Counted from the stretch's first letter, positions 7,746 to 17,039 are shown. The stretch is 64,000 bases of DNA from Hydrogenophaga sp. SL48 (GCF_021729865.1 NZ_CP063400.1:3782001-3846000), one strand, 5' to 3'. Numbers and translations are program-made. The notes: generated from the letters alone by a model not told the origin.

Positions 7746-9623
7746 TCAGTCGTTCCTGACGACCACTTTGGCGTATTCGGTGATACCGATCACGTGGAAA
7801 AACGCCGACACCAGACGGTGGGCGTCCACGAACTGAACCAGGCGACCACTGGTGTGGTGGCTGGTGACCCAATTCAACAAGGTGCCCGCCGCAGAAAAAT
7901 CCACACGGATCAGGTTGCGGCACGAAATGATCAACACATCCGCACCCTGCAGACGGCGCTCCAGATCTTCCAGCGTGGCCTGCGGATCACCGCGGATCTC
8001 ACCGGACAGCTCCACCAGCCCCAGTTGATTGAATTCGCTGCTCGGCCCATCGACGCCCGAATCCCCACCAGAGAACCCAGACGGCACCTGCTCCATCACC
8101 ACATCGCTCAACACCGAGCTGCCTTCGTCGGGGTCGGGCACCCCGCCGGACAGAGCCTGGAAATGGCAGCGTGGTCGCTCCCACCCGGGGGGTGACACCT
8201 CGTAGGTGACACAAAAATCCAGGGCGGTGAGCTCGAATTCGTCTGGTCGGTTCATGACGCGCAGGGCGCCCATGCGGAGCTCCCACCACAACTGCTCCAC
8301 GTCGCGCCGACCGGAGGGCGTGACCTCTTTGAGCAACTCACGCAAACGCGTTGCGCCCAGGAAACACAGTTCCACGTCCTGATCGCCCCACAGCGTGAAC
8401 ATCCCCACCAGGGCGCGTGCGGCCTTGACGTCGATGGATTCGACCTCCGTCCAGTCCAGCACCCAGGGCTGGTTGACCCGGAGCAACACGTTTTGCAAGG
8501 TGCCGACGGCGTGCGCGTCGAGCTCACGATCACAGGTCCAGACGGCCCTGGCAGACGCTGAGGACGGCTTGTACACCTTGCCCGTCATCGCCGAGACCAG
8601 CTCCGGCATGTCGTACCACTGGGGCGCTGAACGGCCGAAACGGTTCACGAAATCGACCGCCTGGCTCTCGAATGGCGCCAGCTGCCCCGTCGCTCGGTAG
8701 AGATCGAACAAGGCAAGCCAGTCATCAAGCTGGTTTTCGCGTGGCCCTCCTTCGGTGATCGTTTCCTTGAGCCCCTGCTCTGCGCCTGCGTCGTCCCCGT
8801 TGGCGAACCGGATGGCGGCTTCTTCCACCTCCGGATCCTGGGCAATTTCATGAACGTCGAGCGCATAAAAGTGCGAAGCCGAAAACCCCGAACCCGAACT
8901 TGAACCTGAACGCCCCCCGCCTCCCGCTGCCGAGCCGTGCTGGGTGGGCGCCATCAGACCGGTGCGCGCTATGGCAGGTGGCGGTGCAGATTCCGGACCA
9001 CCTCTGGGCGAAGGCACCGCCTCGCGGAGCGTCGGAATCCGGGCCAAGGCGGGTGGTGCCGAGGTGGGTCCGGGCTCGGTGCTCAGCAGCTCACCGTGCT
9101 GCAGAGGCGACGCCTCGGTTTCGTTGTACTGGGCATTGACGCGCTTGACATCGGGCGCGGCCGCTGCCGCTCTGGCCATGGCAGCCTTGCGATCCAGCGG
9201 GGTGCCACCGGTGGAATGGGCCCCCGAATTGAGGCTGGATCCTGTGGTGGCCAACGTGTCAGGGCCCTTGGTCTTCCACCACTGCATGGACATCTGGGCT
9301 TCGATCTCATCGATCTTCTTCAGTGTCATGGCCCGATCGTCGGGCTTGGAGGGCAAGCTGCTCTGGAAAAAAGAGGGCCGAACCCTCTGGCCGGCCTCAC
9401 CGGACGCTTCTCGGCTGCGAATCTTGCGCAGCATGTCGAATTCGCGCTTGCGCACGAAATCGTTGCGCCGTTTGCGTTCGATCATCTCCTTGAGCGCGGC
9501 CTTGCTGTACTCGCTTTCTCCGTCGGCACTGCGCGTGTCCAGGTCCGACCAGCTCGTGGTCGGATGACGCACGAATTTCACCACCTTGGACAGGAAGCCG
9601 CGGTTGGAGTCGTCCTTGGACAT
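7746..9623 (-). CDS. STAS-domain protein of unknown function
   Basis: 625 residues. The N-terminus is charged and predicted soluble (rich in Lys/Arg/Glu, no signal peptide), followed by a long low-complexity Ala/Pro/Ser/Gly region (about 130-240). The C-terminal half resembles STAS/MlaB-like folds: WTCDRELDAHAVGTLQNVLL with VESIDVKAARALVGMF, then a second copy ending VDFSAAGTLLNWVTSHHTSGRLVQFVDAHRLVSAFFHVIGI. STAS domains act in anti-sigma antagonism or as NTP-sensing modules; here no partner kinase is visible. The gene lies between dksA and hslV on the same strand. The function is not known to me; the STAS call is by pattern recognition only. Confidence 0.75.
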   Translation of the reverse strand: MSKDDSNRGFLSKVVKFVRHPTTSWSDLDTRSADGESEYSKAALKEMIERKRRNDFVRKREFDMLRKIRSREASGEAGQRVRPSFFQSSLPSKPDDRAMTLKKIDEIEAQMSMQWWKTKGPDTLATTGSSLNSGAHSTGGTPLDRKAAMARAAAAAPDVKRVNAQYNETEASPLQHGELLSTEPGPTSAPPALARIPTLREAVPSPRGGPESAPPPAIARTGLMAPTQHGSAAGGGGRSGSSSGSGFSASHFYALDVHEIAQDPEVEEAAIRFANGDDAGAEQGLKETITEGGPRENQLDDWLALFDLYRATGQLAPFESQAVDFVNRFGRSAPQWYDMPELVSAMTGKVYKPSSASARAVWTCDRELDAHAVGTLQNVLLRVNQPWVLDWTEVESIDVKAARALVGMFTLWGDQDVELCFLGATRLRELLKEVTPSGRRDVEQLWWELRMGALRVMNRPDEFELTALDFCVTYEVSPPGWERPRCHFQALSGGVPDPDEGSSVLSDVVMEQVPSGFSGGDSGVDGPSSEFNQLGLVELSGEIRGDPQATLEDLERRLQGADVLIISCRNLIRVDFSAAGTLLNWVTSHHTSGRLVQFVDAHRLVSAFFHVIGITEYAKVVVRND

Positions 9624-9662
9624 GGATGCGCCGTGCTGTGAGGTGGATCAGGATGTGACGGG

Positions 9663-10727
9663 TCAGTCCCCGAACATCTTCTGCTTCAGCTCTCGCCGTT
9701 GTTGCGCTTCCAGCGACAGGCTGGCGGTGGGGCGGGCCATCAAACGGCCCACACCGATGGCTTCACCGGTTTCCTCGCAATAACCGTAGTCGCCCGAGTC
9801 GATGCGGGTGATCGCCTGCTCGATTTTCTTGAGCAGTTTGCGCTCGCGGTCGCGGGTGCGCAGCTCCAGGGCATGCTCTTCCTCAATGGTCGCACGGTCG
9901 GCCGGATCGGGCACCACGACGGTGTCTTCACGCAGGTGCTCGGTGGTTTCACCGGCATTGGCCAGCATGTCCTCCTTGAGCAGCGTGAGCTTGCGACGGA
10001 AGAATGCGAGCTGGACGTCGTTCATGTACTCGGTGTCGGGCATCGCTTGCACGTCCTGGTCGCTGAGTTGTTCGACGGACATGGACTTCCAGTTGTTCGC
10101 CCGCTTGGGGTCTTTCTGGATGGAAGAGGGCACGGGAGGTGTCATTACGCGTTCATTCGAGGTGAAAAATGTCGCTTTCGCGGCATCGGGGGCATGGGTC
10201 GGAACCACCGCCGCCTGGGTCATTTGCTCCATCATGACCTTCTTGGCCGCTCGCTTGCCCAGAGGACGGGGCGTCGGCTCGACAACGATGGGGGCTGGTT
10301 TGGGAACAGCCGCAGGCTTGGTCACTCCCGACGGGGAGGCCGGCTTGCCGGACTTGACCGCAGGCAGCGGCGTCGGCTTGGGCTTGACCACCACGGGGGG
10401 TTTGGTAGCCGATTTTGCAGCGGATTTGGCCGGCGGTGCAGATGCTCGCGGGGCGGCTTTGGCCGGCGCCTTCTGGGCCAACGCCTTCACGGCCGGTTTG
10501 GATGCCGCCTTGACCACGGGGGCCTTGGCCACTGGGGCGGGCACGGGCTTTTTCACCGGCACGGCCTTCTTCGCTGGAACGGACTTCCCGACAACGGCCT
10601 TGGGCGCGGGCTTTGCCGCGGCCTTGACCGGCGATGGGGTGGCTGCCGCGACCGGTGAGTTCCGCACTTTGCCGGCGCCGGGCGCGGGCTTTTTGTTCTT
10701 TGCGGTGGGGGTGGCCGGGGCTTTCAC
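9663..10727 (-). CDS. dksA: RNA polymerase-binding transcription factor DksA with Lys/Ala/Pro-rich N-terminal extension
   Basis: 354 residues from the chosen GTG. DksA binds the RNA polymerase secondary channel and, with ppGpp, reprograms rRNA and amino-acid promoters. The C-terminal 150 residues are the DksA core (coiled coil with LREDTVVVPDPADRATIEEE, then the globular end GYCEETGEAIGVGRLMARPTA). Only one of the four zinc-finger cysteines is kept. The first ~200 residues are repetitive Lys/Ala/Pro/Val, like histone H1 or AlgP tails. The frame is open to 11012, but the GTG at 10727 has a GAGGAG ribosome site seven bases upstream, and the residues before it look non-coding. Confidence 0.9.
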   Translation of the reverse strand: MKAPATPTAKNKKPAPGAGKVRNSPVAAATPSPVKAAAKPAPKAVVGKSVPAKKAVPVKKPVPAPVAKAPVVKAASKPAVKALAQKAPAKAAPRASAPPAKSAAKSATKPPVVVKPKPTPLPAVKSGKPASPSGVTKPAAVPKPAPIVVEPTPRPLGKRAAKKVMMEQMTQAAVVPTHAPDAAKATFFTSNERVMTPPVPSSIQKDPKRANNWKSMSVEQLSDQDVQAMPDTEYMNDVQLAFFRRKLTLLKEDMLANAGETTEHLREDTVVVPDPADRATIEEEHALELRTRDRERKLLKKIEQAITRIDSGDYGYCEETGEAIGVGRLMARPTASLSLEAQQRRELKQKMFGD

Positions 10728-11053
10728 AAGGGGTCTCCTCTCAGTGCCTGACGATGCCTGTTCCTGGGGCGGTGCGCTGCTTCGGGCAAGCTCCCGAGGC
10801 GCGTCACGAAGCTCGGTCGAGACCGGCTGGTCTGTTGTTATACCCCGTTTGCGGACCGCACCGGCTCCCCGCTTCACATGCACACGGGCAACAGGCCCGA
10901 CCGGATCACCGGCACCCGACTTGGGGGGCGATTGTAACGACGCGCGCGGAGCCTTCACCGACTGGGGGTCGGATTGAAAGCCGAGGCGTTGGAGAAGCGA
11001 GACAAAGAACACAGCCGGACCTGTTTCTGATGTGAAGGAGCCGGCCCGGGGAC
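10728..11053 (-). other. dksA upstream region, probably non-coding
   Basis: This stretch before the preferred dksA GTG holds the ribosome site (GAGGAG, 10735-10740 complement) and a possible extended -10 TATAAC at 10842-10837, with only a poor -35 17 bases further upstream. It is an open frame continuous with dksA, but the residues encoded show no domain. I see nothing else in it. Confidence 0.45.
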
Positions 11054-12130
11054 TCAGACCAGCGACTGGTCAAGCCCCTGGACCAGGATGTCCTTGGGCA
11101 GATCCAGACCGATGAACACCATCTTGCTCACGCGCGGCTCGCCTTCAGCCCAGGCGGGACCGAGGTCGCTGCCCATGAGCTGGTGCACGCCCTGGAAGAT
11201 GACCTTGCGGTCGGTGCCTTGCATGTCGAGCACGCCTTTGTACCGAAGCATGCGCGGACCGTAGACCTGCACGATGGCGCCCAGGAAGTCTTCCAGCTTG
11301 GCCGGGTTGAACGGCCGGGTGGCGCGGTAGACGAAGCTCTTCACATCGTCGTCGTGGTGATGGTGGTGGCCGTGGCCTTCGTGACCGTGCTGGTGAGAAG
11401 GGTGGTTACAGGTTTCGCCAGGGGCGTGGTCGTGGTGCTCGTGACCATGATCGTGGTGATCGTGGTCGTCATCGACCTTGAGAAAGTCCGGGTCGATGTC
11501 GAGCTTGGCGTTCAGGTTGAAGCCGCGCAGGTCGAACACCTCGCTCAGCGCCACCTCGCCGAAATGCACCGGGCGCATGGGCGCACGCGGGTTCATGTGC
11601 TTCAGGCGGTGGGTGAGCGCGTCCAGCTCGTCCTGGTCCACCAGATCGGCCTTGCTGATGAAGATCTGGTCGGCAAAGCCCACCTGGCGGCGGGCTTCCT
11701 GGCGGTCGTTGAGCTGCTGGGCGGCGTGTTTGGCGTCCACCAGGGTCAGGATGGAGTCCAGCAGGTACTGCTCGGCGACCTCGTCGTCCATGAAGAAGGT
11801 CTGGGCCACGGGGCCGGGATCGGCCAGGCCGGTGGTCTCGATCACCACGCGCTCGAAATCGAGCTCGCCCTTGCGCTTCTTTTCGGCGAGATCCTGCAGC
11901 GTGGCGCGCAGGTCGTCGCGGATGGTGCAGCAGATGCAGCCGTTGCTCATCTGGATGATGTTTTCCTGCGTGTCGGCGACGAGGATTTCGTTGTCGATGT
12001 TTTCTTCACCGAACTCGTTCTCGATCACCGCGATCTTCTGGCCGTGGGCCTCGGTCAGCACGCGCTTGAGCAGCGTGGTTTTGCCCGACCCGAGGAAGCC
12101 GGTGAGGATGGTGGCGGGAATCAGTGACAT
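11054..12130 (-). CDS. COG0523 (CobW/ZigA/YjiA-type) GTP-dependent metal chaperone
   Basis: 358 residues. COG0523 GTPases load metals, often zinc, into client proteins. Walker A GFLGSGKTT is at 11-19 and the metal-binding CxCC motif (GCICC) at 64-68. ETTGLADP is the switch region, and SKADLVD replaces the usual NKxD guanine-specificity motif. A His-rich linker of about 45 residues (near 220-265) separates the GTPase from the CobW C-terminal domain. It is in tandem with dksA. No Zur-type operator was seen upstream. The precise client and metal are unknown. Confidence 0.88.
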   Translation of the reverse strand: MSLIPATILTGFLGSGKTTLLKRVLTEAHGQKIAVIENEFGEENIDNEILVADTQENIIQMSNGCICCTIRDDLRATLQDLAEKKRKGELDFERVVIETTGLADPGPVAQTFFMDDEVAEQYLLDSILTLVDAKHAAQQLNDRQEARRQVGFADQIFISKADLVDQDELDALTHRLKHMNPRAPMRPVHFGEVALSEVFDLRGFNLNAKLDIDPDFLKVDDDHDHHDHGHEHHDHAPGETCNHPSHQHGHEGHGHHHHHDDDVKSFVYRATRPFNPAKLEDFLGAIVQVYGPRMLRYKGVLDMQGTDRKVIFQGVHQLMGSDLGPAWAEGEPRVSKMVFIGLDLPKDILVQGLDQSLV

Positions 12131-12211
12131 GGCAGGAAAAGCTCCAGCAAAAAGCGGTCGGGAACGGTACAGCGGGGGCAGTGTATGCGACGCGTAGGCA
12201 GTGCCACCGGA

Positions 12212-13396
12212 TTACGCCTTTTTCATCACCACCAATCCCTTGAGGTATTCGCCTTCGGGGAAGTTGATGGTCATCGGGTGGTCGCAGGCGCCGCCCAGGC
12301 GCTGCAGGATCGCACCGTCCACGCCCGCGTCCAGCCCAGCCGAGGCCACGATCTTGTGGAACAGCTCCACGCCGATGCCGCCGGAGCAGCTGAAGGTGAA
12401 CAGCACGCCGCCCGGGGTGAGCAGCTTGAAGGCCTGGCGGTTCAAATCTTTGTACGCCCGGGCGGCACGCTCGGCGTGGGCCGCCGTGGGCGCGAACTTG
12501 GGCGGATCGAGCACGATGGCGTCAAACGTGCGGCCTTCGGCCACAAACTGACGCAGCGAGGTGTTGACGTCCGCGTCCATGAAGCTGGCCTGCGCCGGGT
12601 CCAGGCCGTTGAGCAGCAGGTTGGCGCGTGCCTGCTCCAGCGCCAGACCCGACGAGTCGATGCTGGTCACGTGCTCCGCCCCACCCGCCAGCGCGGCCAC
12701 GCTGAAGCCGCCGGTGTAGCTGAAGCAGTTGAGCACCTGGGCAAAACCCAGGCGCTTCGTGTACTGGTACAGGGCCAGGCGGCTGTCGCGCTGATCCAGG
12801 TAATAGCCGGTCTTGTGCCCCTGGGCGATGTCCAGGCCCAGGCGCCAGCCGTGCTCCAGCAGCTCGAACGCGGTGTCGCCATTGCCCCGCAACCAGCCGG
12901 TGACCTCGGGCAGGCCGTCGAGCTTGCGGCTGCTGGTGTCGGAGCGTTCGTACAGGCGCGGGCAGCCGGTGAGCTCGATCAGCGCGTCGGCAATCGGCGC
13001 CTTCCAGCGCTCCACGCCGCAGGCGGTGAATTGCGCCACCAGGGTGTCGCCGTAGCGGTCCACGATCAAGCCCGGCAGGCCGTCGGACTCGCCATGCACC
13101 AGGCGGATGCCGTTGCTATCGATGCCCAGACGCGAGCGCAACGCGATGGCGCGGGCCAGCGTGTCGCGGAAAAAGGCTGCGTCGATGCGCTGGGCCTCGT
13201 CGAAACTCCAGGCCCGCACGCGGATGCGAGAGGCCGGAGAGAACGCGCCCCAGGCCAGGAACTGGCCCTCATGGCTCTCCACGCGCACGGTCTCACCCGC
13301 ATCACCGCCGCCCCGGGCCACGGCCCCGTCGAATACCCAGGGGTGGCGGCGTTGCAGCGAGCGTTCTTTGCCCGGCTTGAGTCGAATGATTTTCAT
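12212..13396 (-). CDS. Class I SAM-dependent rRNA methyltransferase, RlmI-like
   Basis: 394 residues from the ATG giving MKIIRLKPGKERSL. An N-terminal PUA-like domain (HPWVFDGA) is followed by the RlmI/RlmK Rossmann methyltransferase: LNCFSYTGGFSVAALAGGAEHVTSIDSS is the SAM-binding motif, and VLDPPKFAP is the catalytic-type DPPxF motif. RlmI makes m5C1962 in 23S rRNA in E. coli, and this is the closest match. The frame is open upstream into a type B repeat, so the longer start is rejected. Confidence 0.9.
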   Translation of the reverse strand: MKIIRLKPGKERSLQRRHPWVFDGAVARGGGDAGETVRVESHEGQFLAWGAFSPASRIRVRAWSFDEAQRIDAAFFRDTLARAIALRSRLGIDSNGIRLVHGESDGLPGLIVDRYGDTLVAQFTACGVERWKAPIADALIELTGCPRLYERSDTSSRKLDGLPEVTGWLRGNGDTAFELLEHGWRLGLDIAQGHKTGYYLDQRDSRLALYQYTKRLGFAQVLNCFSYTGGFSVAALAGGAEHVTSIDSSGLALEQARANLLLNGLDPAQASFMDADVNTSLRQFVAEGRTFDAIVLDPPKFAPTAAHAERAARAYKDLNRQAFKLLTPGGVLFTFSCSGGIGVELFHKIVASAGLDAGVDGAILQRLGGACDHPMTINFPEGEYLKGLVVMKKA

Positions 13397-13408
13397 CTGG
13401 CCTATTGT

Positions 13409-13488
13409 CCCCCCCGCGCCGCCTGCGGCGTCACCCCCCAGGGGGCGGCACTGGCCGTCCGGCAAAGCCGGCCCGGCGGTGCCCTGGG
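13409..13488 (-). repeat. Type B intergenic element, copy 2 (reverse)
   Basis: Reverse-oriented copy directly upstream of the RlmI-like gene: GCGCCGCCTGCGGCGTC, then the C/G hairpin, then CCGGCAAAGCCGG. Confidence 0.9.
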
Positions 13489-13540
13489 TTCAACTGCCCC
13501 TCGTCCGCCCCATCAACTCGCCGACGCGAAGTGCATGGCG

Positions 13541-13619
13541 CCAGAATGCGGCGGAACCGGCTCTGCCGGGCCGCTCGCATTGCCCCCTTGAGGGGGTGAC
13601 GCCGAAGGCGGCGCGGGGG
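13541..13619 (+). repeat. Type B intergenic element, copy 3 (forward)
   Basis: Forward copy facing away from copy 2, ending just before the stop of the DsrE gene. The third module reads GACGCCGAAGGCGGCGCG, a one-base change in the hairpin loop. Confidence 0.88.
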
Positions 13620-13628
13620 TGTTCCTGT

Positions 13629-14066
13629 TCAAGGCCGCAGGTACACAAACCCCTCGCGTGCCTGCAACCGGGCCACCTCGGCCACACCCGATGGCACGAT
13701 CTTGGCTTCCATCGCGACCTTGCTGGCGTCGATCTTGCGCGACACCAGGGTGTTGTTGCAGACCCGGAACTCCACACCCTTGGCCGCGAGTTCGCCAATG
13801 GCACCCGCAAAGGGCTGCTCCATCTGGTTGGTGGCGCCATCCAGCAGGAAGTCGATGCCCAGACCATGGGTCACGACCACGATCTTGGCTTTGGGGTCGG
13901 CCGCCAGGTGGTTGCGGATGTTGTTGATGGCGCGCGAGGCCTGGGGAATGCCTTCGCTCATGTGATAGACCGTCTTGATCGCGTCGTCGGCCGCCTGCGC
14001 CGACAGCGAGGTGGACAGCAGCGCCGCGAGCAGCAAGGACTTAAGCGCAATGAGGAACCTGAACAT
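13629..14066 (-). CDS. Periplasmic DsrE-family protein
   Basis: 145 residues. The start at 14066 has a GGAGAG ribosome site six bases upstream and gives a clean signal peptide (MFRFLIALKSLLLAALLSTSLSAQA), so export to the periplasm is likely. The mature part reads KIVVVTHGLGIDFLLDG and GVEFRVCNNTL, matching DsrE/YchN-type sulfur-relay folds; the cysteine in RVCNNTL is the position usually conserved. The frame continues upstream to 14408 but that part overlaps xerC and is a shadow. Possible role in sulfur or thiol chemistry is inference from family only. Confidence 0.85.
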   Translation of the reverse strand: MFRFLIALKSLLLAALLSTSLSAQAADDAIKTVYHMSEGIPQASRAINNIRNHLAADPKAKIVVVTHGLGIDFLLDGATNQMEQPFAGAIGELAAKGVEFRVCNNTLVSRKIDASKVAMEAKIVPSGVAEVARLQAREGFVYLRP

Positions 14067-14184
14067 GGAGCTCTCCAAAAAATAGAAGTGGTTGCTTATA
14101 GAACGATTGTCAAGCCTGGGCTGGCGAATCCTACAGGGATAACCCGGCCCCGCTCGACCGCCGAGACCCCGTGCATCCGCCCAG

Positions 14185-15195
14185 TCAACCCTTGGGCTTG
14201 GGCACCACGGGCACCGCCACTGGGGGCGGGCTGACCATGCCCTCGTCGCCCGCGCCCCTGCCACGGGCCAGCGCCCGCGGGTGCGCCGCGTCGTACACCT
14301 TGGCCAGGTGCTGGAAATCCAGCCGCGTGTAGACCTGCGTGGTGCTGATGCTCGCGTGGCCCAGCAGCTCCTGAACCGCGCGCAGGTCACCGCTGGACTG
14401 CAGCACATGGCTGGCGAACGAGTGGCGCAGCATGTGGGGGTGCACGGGTGTGGCCAGCCCGGCGAGTTGCGAACGGCGCTTCAGTCGCACGCGGATGTGC
14501 TGCGGCGTGAGGCGCTGGCCGCGGCTGCCGATGAACAGCGCCGGATCGTCCTTGGCCCACGCCGCGCGCTGCACCAGCCAGCGCTCCAGAGCCGCCAGCG
14601 CCGCCCGCCCCACCGGCACGCTGCGGCGCTTGGACCCTTTGCCCAGCACATGGGCTTCACCGGCGTCGGCGTCGATCCAGCCGCGCGCAGTCACACCTGC
14701 CCGCACGTCCAGCCCCACCAGTTCGCCGATGCGCAGGCCGCAGCCGTAGAGCAACTCGGTGATGCAGGCGTCGCGGGCCTCCAGCGCGGGGTGGTCGGCC
14801 TCTTCCACATGGGACGCGAGCTGCACCGACTCGTCCACCCCCAGCGCCTTGGGCAGGGGCTTGCCCGCCTTGGGCGCGCGCACGTCCTGCACCGGGTTGT
14901 GGTCGATCAGGCCCTGGCGACCGAGCCAGACATAGAAACCGCGCCAGCCCGACAGGATCAGCGCGATGCCGCGCGCGCTGCGCCCGGCGCTGTGCATCTG
15001 GGCCACCCAGCGGCGGATGTGGGCGCTGTGCACCTCGCGCAACGCCAGCGCGGCCTGCGACGCGTGTTGCGACAGGCGCTGCAGGTCCAGGGTGTAGAGC
15101 TCGACCGTGCGGGTCGCCAGGCGCTTCTCCACCCGCACATGGGCCAGATAGGCCTGCACCAGCGCGGCATCGTCCACGCTGGCCGCTGCTTTCAT
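14185..15195 (-). CDS. xerC: Tyrosine recombinase XerC
   Basis: 336 residues from the ATG giving MKAAASVDDAAL. With XerD it resolves chromosome dimers at dif. The N-terminal SAM-like core-binding domain is followed by the catalytic domain with the Arg of CGLRIGEL, the Lys of GKGSKRR, HMLRHSFASH, the LGHAS His and the nucleophile Tyr of QVYTRLD. The open frame extends 69 bases upstream into a type A repeat and that part is rejected. It is downstream of DUF484 and dapF, the same group of neighbours as in enterobacteria. Confidence 0.94.
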   Translation of the reverse strand: MKAAASVDDAALVQAYLAHVRVEKRLATRTVELYTLDLQRLSQHASQAALALREVHSAHIRRWVAQMHSAGRSARGIALILSGWRGFYVWLGRQGLIDHNPVQDVRAPKAGKPLPKALGVDESVQLASHVEEADHPALEARDACITELLYGCGLRIGELVGLDVRAGVTARGWIDADAGEAHVLGKGSKRRSVPVGRAALAALERWLVQRAAWAKDDPALFIGSRGQRLTPQHIRVRLKRRSQLAGLATPVHPHMLRHSFASHVLQSSGDLRAVQELLGHASISTTQVYTRLDFQHLAKVYDAAHPRALARGRGAGDEGMVSPPPVAVPVVPKPKG

Positions 15196-15285
15196 GCCGG
15201 CGAACGGCCTGCCGCCGGGCCGCCCCAAGGCAGGCCAGCCCCCTCGGGGGGCAGCGCCGTACACGAAGTGACCAGCGTGGGGGTC
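15195..15285 (-). repeat. Type A intergenic element, single diverged copy (reverse)
   Basis: On the minus strand it reads GTCACTTCGTGTACGGCGCT, CCCCCCGAGGGGGC and TTGGGGCGGCCC, the same order as the 87-bp tandem copies at 6798-7046 but with many differences near its end. It fills the gap between DUF484 and xerC and runs into the xerC start codon. Confidence 0.8.
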
Positions 15286-15964
15286 ATGGTCTCAGGCGCG
15301 AGAGCGCCGCGCTGGTGAGTTCACCCATGCGCTCCAGGAAGTCGGTGCCCATGTCGGCCGCGAAGCGCTGGGCCTCGGGCGAGCCCAGCACCAGCAGGCC
15401 GAACGCCGGTGAGCCCGCAGCGGTCCGCAGCGGGATCAGCGCCATCGAGGCCACCGCCTTCGGATCGTCCAGCCAGCCGGCGGCCTCCAGCCCCGGGTTG
15501 CTGCCGCAGTAGGGACGGCTGAGCGAGCTGGAAAACGCCTTCACGTCTTCGCTGGCCCCTTGGGCACAGGCGAGGGTCATGAACGCGGGCGCCACGTCCC
15601 AGACCTTGATCGCGACCTGCGGCACCAGAAACTGGGTGGCGATCTCCCGGGCGGCGACCTCTGGCAGATCACGGGCTTCGCGGGTCCGCAGCAGTTCGCG
15701 GGTCCAGCGCTGCAGGCGGTCGGCGATGGCGGAGTTGTCCTGACCGTGGCGGATCATGTCGGCCGCCTTGAGCTCCAGCCCCTTGATCTTGTCGCGCAGC
15801 AACTCGGCCTGCCGTTCCTGCAGGCTCACGGCGCGTTGACCGTGCGGGCTGCTGAGCTGGACCGAGGCCAGCACGCTGGCGTGCCGATCAAAGAAGTCCG
15901 GCGTGTTGGCCAGGTAGTTGGCGATGTCGTCTTCGGTGATGGGGGGGATGAAGGGATCGGTCAT
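15284..15964 (-). CDS. DUF484 family protein
   Basis: 226 residues. The N-terminus TEDDIANYLANTPDFFDRHASVL followed by PHGQRAVSLQERQ is the hallmark of DUF484; the C-terminal part resembles a GAF-type sensor fold (IPLRTAAGSPAFGLLVLGSPEAQRF). The function is unknown. In many proteobacteria this gene lies between dapF and xerC, as here. It follows dapF by 28 bases, so the three are probably one transcript. Confidence 0.9.
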   Translation of the reverse strand: MTDPFIPPITEDDIANYLANTPDFFDRHASVLASVQLSSPHGQRAVSLQERQAELLRDKIKGLELKAADMIRHGQDNSAIADRLQRWTRELLRTREARDLPEVAAREIATQFLVPQVAIKVWDVAPAFMTLACAQGASEDVKAFSSSLSRPYCGSNPGLEAAGWLDDPKAVASMALIPLRTAAGSPAFGLLVLGSPEAQRFAADMGTDFLERMGELTSAALSRLRP

Positions 15965-15992
15965 GGTCGGGTGAGCATATAGGAGGCTGTCA

Positions 15993-16868
15993 TCAAACCA
16001 ATTCGGGCACGTCGATCTCGCCCTCGAAGACGGTGGTGGCGGGGCCGGTCATGAACACCGGCGCGTCGTGCGCGGGCGTGTCCTGCCATTGAATGGTGAG
16101 CACGCCACCGTGGGTGTGCACATCGACCGTCGAATCCAGCAGGCCCAGGCGGATGCCGGCCACGACGGCCGCGCAGGCGCCGGTGCCGCAGGCCAGCGTT
16201 TCGCCGGCGCCGCGTTCGTAGACGCGCAGGCGCACCTGGCCGCGGTTCACGACCTGCAGAAAACCGGCGTTCACGCGCGCCGGGAAACGCGGGTGCCATT
16301 CGATCTGCGGGCCTTGGAGCAGGACCGGGGCGGTGTCCACGTTGTCCACCAGCTGCACCGCGTGCGGGTTGCCCATGGACAGCACACACACCAGCGCCTC
16401 GCCGCCGTCCGGCAAGGACAGCGGCCAGCGCTCGACGTTGCCCATCGTGTTTGAGACCAGCCCGCTCGCGTCGAAGGGCACACGCTCCAGCGCGAACACG
16501 GGTGCGCCCATGTCCACGGTCACGCGACCGTCGTGATTCAGCGCCAGGCTGATCTCGCCCTGCTTCACCTTCACCCGCACCGGGTTGACGGTGGTCAGGC
16601 CCTTGTCGTGCACATAACGAACGAAGCAGCGCGCCCCGTTGCCGCAGTGTTCCACCTCGCCGCCGTCGGCGTTGTGGATCACGTATTCAAAGTCAAGACC
16701 CGGGCCGGGCGAGGGCCGCACGCTCAGGATCTGGTCGGCCCCGACACCGAAGTGGCGGTCGGCCAGCCAGCGGTACTGCGCGTGGGTCAGACCCAGGCGC
16801 CCGCGCGTCTCGTCGAGCACGACAAAATCGTTGCCCGCGCCCTGCATTTTGGTGAACCGGATGTGCAT
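15993..16868 (-). CDS. dapF: Diaminopimelate epimerase
   Basis: 291 residues. DapF converts LL- to meso-diaminopimelate, the residue used by MurE and the lysine precursor. The two catalytic cysteines are in HCGNGARC (Cys75) and [10 protein letters not shown] (Cys227), and the start [19 protein letters not shown] is the family N-terminus. It heads the dapF-DUF484-xerC group and is divergent from the ABC importer operon. Confidence 0.96.
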   Translation of the reverse strand: MHIRFTKMQGAGNDFVVLDETRGRLGLTHAQYRWLADRHFGVGADQILSVRPSPGPGLDFEYVIHNADGGEVEHCGNGARCFVRYVHDKGLTTVNPVRVKVKQGEISLALNHDGRVTVDMGAPVFALERVPFDASGLVSNTMGNVERWPLSLPDGGEALVCVLSMGNPHAVQLVDNVDTAPVLLQGPQIEWHPRFPARVNAGFLQVVNRGQVRLRVYERGAGETLACGTGACAAVVAGIRLGLLDSTVDVHTHGGVLTIQWQDTPAHDAPVFMTGPATTVFEGEIDVPELV

Positions 16869-17006
16869 CGCCGGATTATCCGTCCAGAGCGGTGCGCACC
16901 GTCAGCACGCAGCGCCGCCGCGTGGTGCGCTTCACACCGGTGCGCGCGCACCGCAACCGCCCTTCGCCCTTTGCTCAGGCCCCTTTGCGCACAACACTTG
17001 TGCCAC

Positions 17007-17039
17007 TTTGTATGCAATCCGGTGCATATTGCATACAAA
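17007..17039 (+). promoter_or_regulatory. Large inverted repeat, probable GntR operator
   Basis: Perfect 11-base arms TTTGTATGCAA and TTGCATACAAA are separated by 11 bases, 32 bases before the ABC importer start. FCD-type GntR regulators bind palindromes of the TTGTATACAA class, and a GntR gene sits in this operon at 21484. The 11-base spacer is longer than usual and the spacer holds a further GCATA, so two adjacent dimers are possible. Confidence 0.68.

Noticed and set aside
10728..11012. Extended N-terminus of DksA from the first possible start
   Set aside because: The encoded stretch shows no domain, whereas the GTG at 10727 has a strong GAGGAG site.
11054..12211. Zur-regulated zinc operon (metal GTPase with DksA)
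   Set aside because: The pair suggests zinc control, but no recognisable Zur palindrome was found upstream of the GTPase.
14086..14125. TTGACA and TATAAG as a promoter before the DsrE gene
   Set aside because: The two hexamers are only seven bases apart, far from a workable spacing, and no other partner was found for either.
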